A DNA stretch of 9,029 bases from Candidatus Aminicenantota bacterium (lineage in GTDB: Bacteria; Acidobacteriota; Aminicenantia; UBA2199): the NCBI GenBank assembly GCA_026393775.1, contig JAPKZM010000157.1, positions 1 to 9,029 of the forward strand, given 5' to 3'. The notes below the pieces were generated by a model. That model ran no database searches, was not told the origin of the DNA, and saw only the letters and a program-made list of their open reading frames with translations. The position numbers and the translations under genes were made by a program. This document shows, in pieces, positions 6,173 to 9,029 of this stretch. The first letter of the stretch is position 1. Each line of letters opens with the position of its first letter.

Positions 6173-7135
6173 ATGAAAAAGCTGTTTGTTCTTCTTGTTG
6201 TAGCGGCCGTACTAGGTCATTTTACCAGTCAGATTCTCGAGGCTCAAAAAGGAGCCGAGCAAAACCTGCAAGGCACGATCACCATTTCGGGCGCCTTCGC
6301 CCTTTATCCCATGGTCATGAAATGGTCCGAGGAATTCCGTAAACTCTACCCTCAGGTCCGTTTCGACATATCGGCGGGCGGAGCCGGCAAAGGCATCGCC
6401 GACGCCCTGGCCGACATGGTCGATATCGGCATGGTTTCGCGTGAGATCCATCCCGTTGAAATCCAGAAGGGGGCCTGGTTCATCCCCGTGACCAAGGATG
6501 CCGTGGTGCCGGTCATCAATCGGGACAATCCCCTGCTGCCGGAGTTGCTCAAGCGAGGAATGAAGAAGGGCGACTTCATGCGCATCTGGTTGAACGAAAC
6601 ACCCCCGACCTGGAACGAGCTGGTGGCGGGCAAAGGCGACATTCAGGTCCATGTCTACACCCGTTCCGATTCCTGCGGTGCCGCTGAAACCTGGGCCCTT
6701 TTCCTGGGCAAAAAACAGGAAGATCTCTTGGGCATCGGCGTTTTCGGCGATCCCGGACTGAACGAGGCCGTGCGCCAGGATGTGCTGGGCATCGGTTTCA
6801 ACAATATCAACTACGCTTTCGATGCGACCACGCTCAAGCCCATGGCCGGGACCGCGATTGTGCCCATTGACCTGAACGAGAACGGCCGTATCGACGCGGA
6901 CGAAAATTTCTACGGCGATCGCGACGCCGTGGTCAAAGCGATCGCCGACGACAAATATCCCAGCCCGCCGGCCCGGGATTTGTATTTTGTTTGCCATGGC
7001 CGGCCGCAAAAGCAATTGCTGGCCGCCTTCATGAAATGGGTCCTCGCTGCCGGTCAAAAATTCGTCACCGCCGCCGGCTACATCGCCCTCGCCGACGTCA
7101 AGCTCGCCGCTGGACTGGGCAAAATCGGCAAGTGA
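6173..7135 (+). CDS. PstS-like periplasmic phosphate-binding protein with an EF-hand-like loop
   Basis: This belongs to the PstS-like type II solute-binding proteins, which bind phosphate in the periplasm. It has 320 residues from the ATG at 6173, chosen for the GGAGG 8 nt upstream over an in-frame TTG at 6158. Residues 1-24 form a Sec signal peptide (KK, then a hydrophobic core, probable cut near Ala24), and no lipobox Cys is present. Ligand-site segments resemble the family: TISGAFALYPM (37-47), SAGGAGKGIADALADMVDIG (67-86) and YTRSDSCGAAETW (162-174). At 233-244 there is a full 12-residue EF-hand-type calcium loop, DLNENGRIDADE, with acidic or Asn side chains at loop positions 1, 3, 5, 9 and 12. 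A porin gene follows 28 nt downstream, and no ABC permease or ATPase gene is nearby. Phosphate is the likely ligand; tungstate, sulfate or another oxyanion is possible. Confidence 0.85.
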   Translation: MKKLFVLLVVAAVLGHFTSQILEAQKGAEQNLQGTITISGAFALYPMVMKWSEEFRKLYPQVRFDISAGGAGKGIADALADMVDIGMVSREIHPVEIQKGAWFIPVTKDAVVPVINRDNPLLPELLKRGMKKGDFMRIWLNETPPTWNELVAGKGDIQVHVYTRSDSCGAAETWALFLGKKQEDLLGIGVFGDPGLNEAVRQDVLGIGFNNINYAFDATTLKPMAGTAIVPIDLNENGRIDADENFYGDRDAVVKAIADDKYPSPPARDLYFVCHGRPQKQLLAAFMKWVLAAGQKFVTAAGYIALADVKLAAGLGKIGK

Positions 7136-7163
7136 AAGACCAAACCAACGAAGGGGGAATGAC

Positions 7164-8186
7164 ATGAAACAGAAAAAAATATTTCTGATCCTATCGGCGG
7201 TCTGGCTGCTCCTGTTTCCCGTTCTGACGCTCAAGGGTGAAGGCAAGTTATCCGGATTGATGTTCGCCGACTATTATTACGTTCTCAAAAACCATGACGC
7301 GGCCGTCAAGGACAACAACGGTTTCTGGTTCCGCCGCATCTACTTCACCTACGATGGCGTCTTGACCGAGAAGATCGCCATGCGCTTCCGCCTGGAAATG
7401 AACAGCCCGGGAGACTTCAAGACCTCGACCACGCTCATTCCCTTTGTCAAAGACGCCTACTTGTCCACCCGGATCGGCAAGCAGACCCTGATGCTCGGCT
7501 TGATCGCCACCCCCTTGTATGACAACCTGGACGACTACTGGGGCTACCGCGCCATGGAAAAAACGCCGATCGATCTTTTCAAATTCGGCAATTCCCGCGA
7601 ATTCGGGATGGGGCTGAAAGGCGCTTTGGCTGCCAAGGGCAAACTGACCTATACCGTCGTTGCCGGCAACGGCGCCGGCCTCAAGTCAGAAACCGATCAC
7701 GGCAAGGCGATCTACGGCCGGCTTAATTTCCAACCCAGTCCGGCGCTGTTTTTCGAACTTTATGCCGACTATACCAATCTGGGCGGCGGCAGTTCGGTCA
7801 ACATCATGCAGGCTTTCGCCGGCGTGAAAGGCCAATGGGGAAGATGCGGCATCAACTACGGGGTCCGCAACGCCAAACAAGCGGATGTCAGCAGCGACAT
7901 GAAATTCGTGTCCGTTTTCGGCGTAGTCAGACTGAGTCCGAAAATGGAGCTCATCGCCCGCTATGACCGCCTGCTCGATCCCAACCCCAACGGCGGCAAG
8001 ATCGATTATATTCCCATGGCCAGCAATGCTAAGGCCAACGTGGTTTTGGCCGGGCTCGGCTGGTCGGTGAACGAGAACGTCAGGATCATCCCCAATATCA
8101 AGTACGTTTTTTACGATGCACCTGAGACTGGCGATAAACCGCAAGCCGATTTCTATACCTACCTTACCTTATACTTTAAATTTTAA
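7164..8186 (+). CDS. Outer-membrane beta-barrel porin (OprO/OprP-like)
   Basis: This 340-residue protein has a signal peptide (MKQKK followed by a hydrophobic core, cut near residue 24-26) and then repeated amphipathic strands with alternating aromatic residues, for example FWFRRIYFTYDGVL (54-67) and KIAMRFRLEMN (70-80). The C-terminus, YTYLTLYFKF, ends in Phe, the usual recognition signal for barrel insertion by BamA. The RR-x(3)-Y-x-G pattern followed by a Lys/Arg-rich strand is like phosphate-selective porins of the OprO/OprP group, although those are usually around 400-440 residues. The ATG at 7164 has AAGGGGG (7151-7157) 6 nt upstream. It follows the PstS-like gene by 28 nt in one transcript, which suggests that it brings the same anion across the outer membrane. 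The substrate is inferred from context only. Confidence 0.75.
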   Translation: MKQKKIFLILSAVWLLLFPVLTLKGEGKLSGLMFADYYYVLKNHDAAVKDNNGFWFRRIYFTYDGVLTEKIAMRFRLEMNSPGDFKTSTTLIPFVKDAYLSTRIGKQTLMLGLIATPLYDNLDDYWGYRAMEKTPIDLFKFGNSREFGMGLKGALAAKGKLTYTVVAGNGAGLKSETDHGKAIYGRLNFQPSPALFFELYADYTNLGGGSSVNIMQAFAGVKGQWGRCGINYGVRNAKQADVSSDMKFVSVFGVVRLSPKMELIARYDRLLDPNPNGGKIDYIPMASNAKANVVLAGLGWSVNENVRIIPNIKYVFYDAPETGDKPQADFYTYLTLYFKF

Positions 8187-8199
8187 ATTCTTCGTCAAT

Positions 8200-8229
8200 A
8201 GCGGGGGAGCCATGCTCCCCTGCTTTTTT
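8200..8229 (+). terminator. Intrinsic terminator after the porin gene
   Basis: An 11-bp stem (8200-8210 with 8214-8224, one G-T pair) closes on the loop CAT and is followed by a run of six T (8224-8229). It lies 13 nt after the porin stop codon. On the other strand no T run follows the hairpin, so it should end mainly the plus-strand transcript and shows that no further gene joins the PstS-porin unit. Confidence 0.9.
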
Positions 8230-8244
8230 AAATCCAGGGTTCAA

Positions 8245-9029
8245 TCACTTTTTTTTGCTGCGCGGGTGGAACTGGTCGTACACTTTTTTCACTTGCCCTT
8301 TGGCCAGGTGGGTGTAGATCTCGGTGGTGGCGATCGAGGAATGGCCGAGGAGCATCTGCACCGAACGCAGGTCGGCCCCCTTTTCCACCAGGTGGGTGGC
8401 GAACGAATGGCGCAGGACATGGGGGGTCAGGCGGCCGGGCAAACCGATTTTTTGCCCGTAAGCCCGGATCAATTTCCATAGCCCCTGCCGGGTGAAGATC
8501 GTCCCGACATAATTCAAAAAGACCTGTTCAGGGTTCGCTCTCTTCAGCAATTTCGGCCGGCCATTTTCCAGATAATTCACGAGACATTCCCGCGCGCTGG
8601 CGCCGAAGGGGACGATCCTCTCCTTGCCCCCCTTGCCGGCCACCCGCAAAAAGCCTTCATCCAAATAAACGTCAAGCAGCTTCAATTGCACGACTTCCGA
8701 TATGCGCAGGCCGGAAGCATACATCAATTCCAGGATAGCCTTGTCCCTTTTACCGATAATGGTCGCGGCATCCGGAGCGTCCAGCAAACGGAAAACTTCC
8801 TCGATGGCGAGGTAATTCGGCAGCCGGAGCCACTTTTTAGGCAGCGCCAGGTTGGCCAGCGGATTGGAATCCAGGCAATCGTCTTTCAGCAGGTAGCGGT
8901 AGAAACTTTTTAAGACCGAAATCAGATGCGCCTGGGAGGCAACGGCTCCGCCCCGGCGCCCTTCCTGCCTGATGAAATCAAGGGCATCATTTTCGCTCAG
9001 GCGCAGGTAGGACAAGTTTTTTTTCTCCA
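8245..9029 (-). CDS. xerD: XerC/XerD-type tyrosine recombinase (N-terminus outside window)
   Basis: Tyrosine recombinases of this type resolve chromosome dimers at dif. The visible part is about 261 codons; the frame is open to the window edge at 9029, so perhaps 35-45 N-terminal residues are missing. A TTG at 9015 is inside the gene and is not its start. All catalytic residues are seen, numbered from the Leu at 9015: Arg104 (SGLRISE), Lys128 (GKGGKERIVP), His199 and Arg202 (TPHVLRHSFATHL), His225 (LGHSSIATTEIY) and the nucleophile Tyr234. Spacing between these residues equals that of E. coli XerD. The N-terminal part (SVLKSFYRYLLKDD) is the core-binding SAM-like domain. No att site, integron or phage gene is near, which fits a housekeeping Xer protein better than a mobile integrase. 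XerC versus XerD cannot be settled from this sequence. Confidence 0.9.
   Translation of the reverse strand, partial: EKKNLSYLRLSENDALDFIRQEGRRGGAVASQAHLISVLKSFYRYLLKDDCLDSNPLANLALPKKWLRLPNYLAIEEVFRLLDAPDAATIIGKRDKAILELMYASGLRISEVVQLKLLDVYLDEGFLRVAGKGGKERIVPFGASARECLVNYLENGRPKLLKRANPEQVFLNYVGTIFTRQGLWKLIRAYGQKIGLPGRLTPHVLRHSFATHLVEKGADLRSVQMLLGHSSIATTEIYTHLAKGQVKKVYDQFHPRSKKK

Noticed and set aside
6212..7246. Long open frame (344 codons) on the minus strand under the PstS-like gene
   Set aside because: It is antisense to a clear signal-peptide-bearing family protein, has no family motifs or ribosome binding site, and arises from GC-rich codon bias.
8245..9029. Mobile-element integrase
   Set aside because: The catalytic spacing equals XerD, and there is no excisionase, attachment repeat, tRNA or cargo gene beside it, so a housekeeping Xer protein fits better.

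Overview
The window comes from a Gram-negative bacterium: it has a predicted outer-membrane beta-barrel porin whose C-terminus ends in Phe, and a Sec-exported phosphate-binding protein without a lipobox. Coding DNA is GC-rich and the few intergenic gaps are AT-rich with sigma70-type promoters. Gene style (aminotransferase N-terminus, RsbU-like phosphatase, Lys-rich proteins) recalls Acidobacteriota/Aminicenantota-like genomes, but this is an impression and not a placement. No rRNA, tRNA, CRISPR array or insertion sequence was seen.

Layout. Position 1-88 (minus) is the start of a ThiF/MoeB-type E1-like enzyme cut by the window edge. 136-1191 (minus) is rlmN. Divergent from it, 1346-2533 (plus) is a class I PLP aminotransferase. 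From about 6036 down to 2546 runs a minus-strand operon in the order ndk, STAS anti-sigma antagonist, RsbW-like HATPase, RsbU/SpoIIE-like PP2C phosphatase with an N-terminal sensor region, purA. Genes in it overlap or lie within about 10 nt of each other. An AT-rich divergent promoter region (about 6031-6172) separates this operon from a plus-strand pair, a PstS-like phosphate-binding protein and an OprO/OprP-like porin, closed by a clear intrinsic terminator at 8200-8229. Convergent to it is a XerC/XerD-type tyrosine recombinase (8245-9029, minus), whose N-terminus lies outside the window.

How the genes work together. STAS, HATPase and PP2C form a partner-switching module: the phosphatase would dephosphorylate the STAS protein, which would then bind the HATPase and free its target. 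Co-transcription with purA and ndk links this switch to purine nucleotide supply. The PstS-like protein and porin look like an inorganic-anion (probably phosphate) uptake pair.

The most notable observations are two damage-like junctions in the operon. ndk has its N-terminal 21 codons and its C-terminal half in different frames, with roughly 50 residues missing. The STAS/HATPase boundary lacks the normal end of one domain and the normal start of the other, also with a frame change. Both junctions carry the heptamer TGTCAGA, in opposite orientations, about 540 bp apart. The HATPase also has Tyr where the ATP-binding G1 box normally has Asp. These could be real decay or rearrangement, or assembly error, and only reads or relatives can decide.
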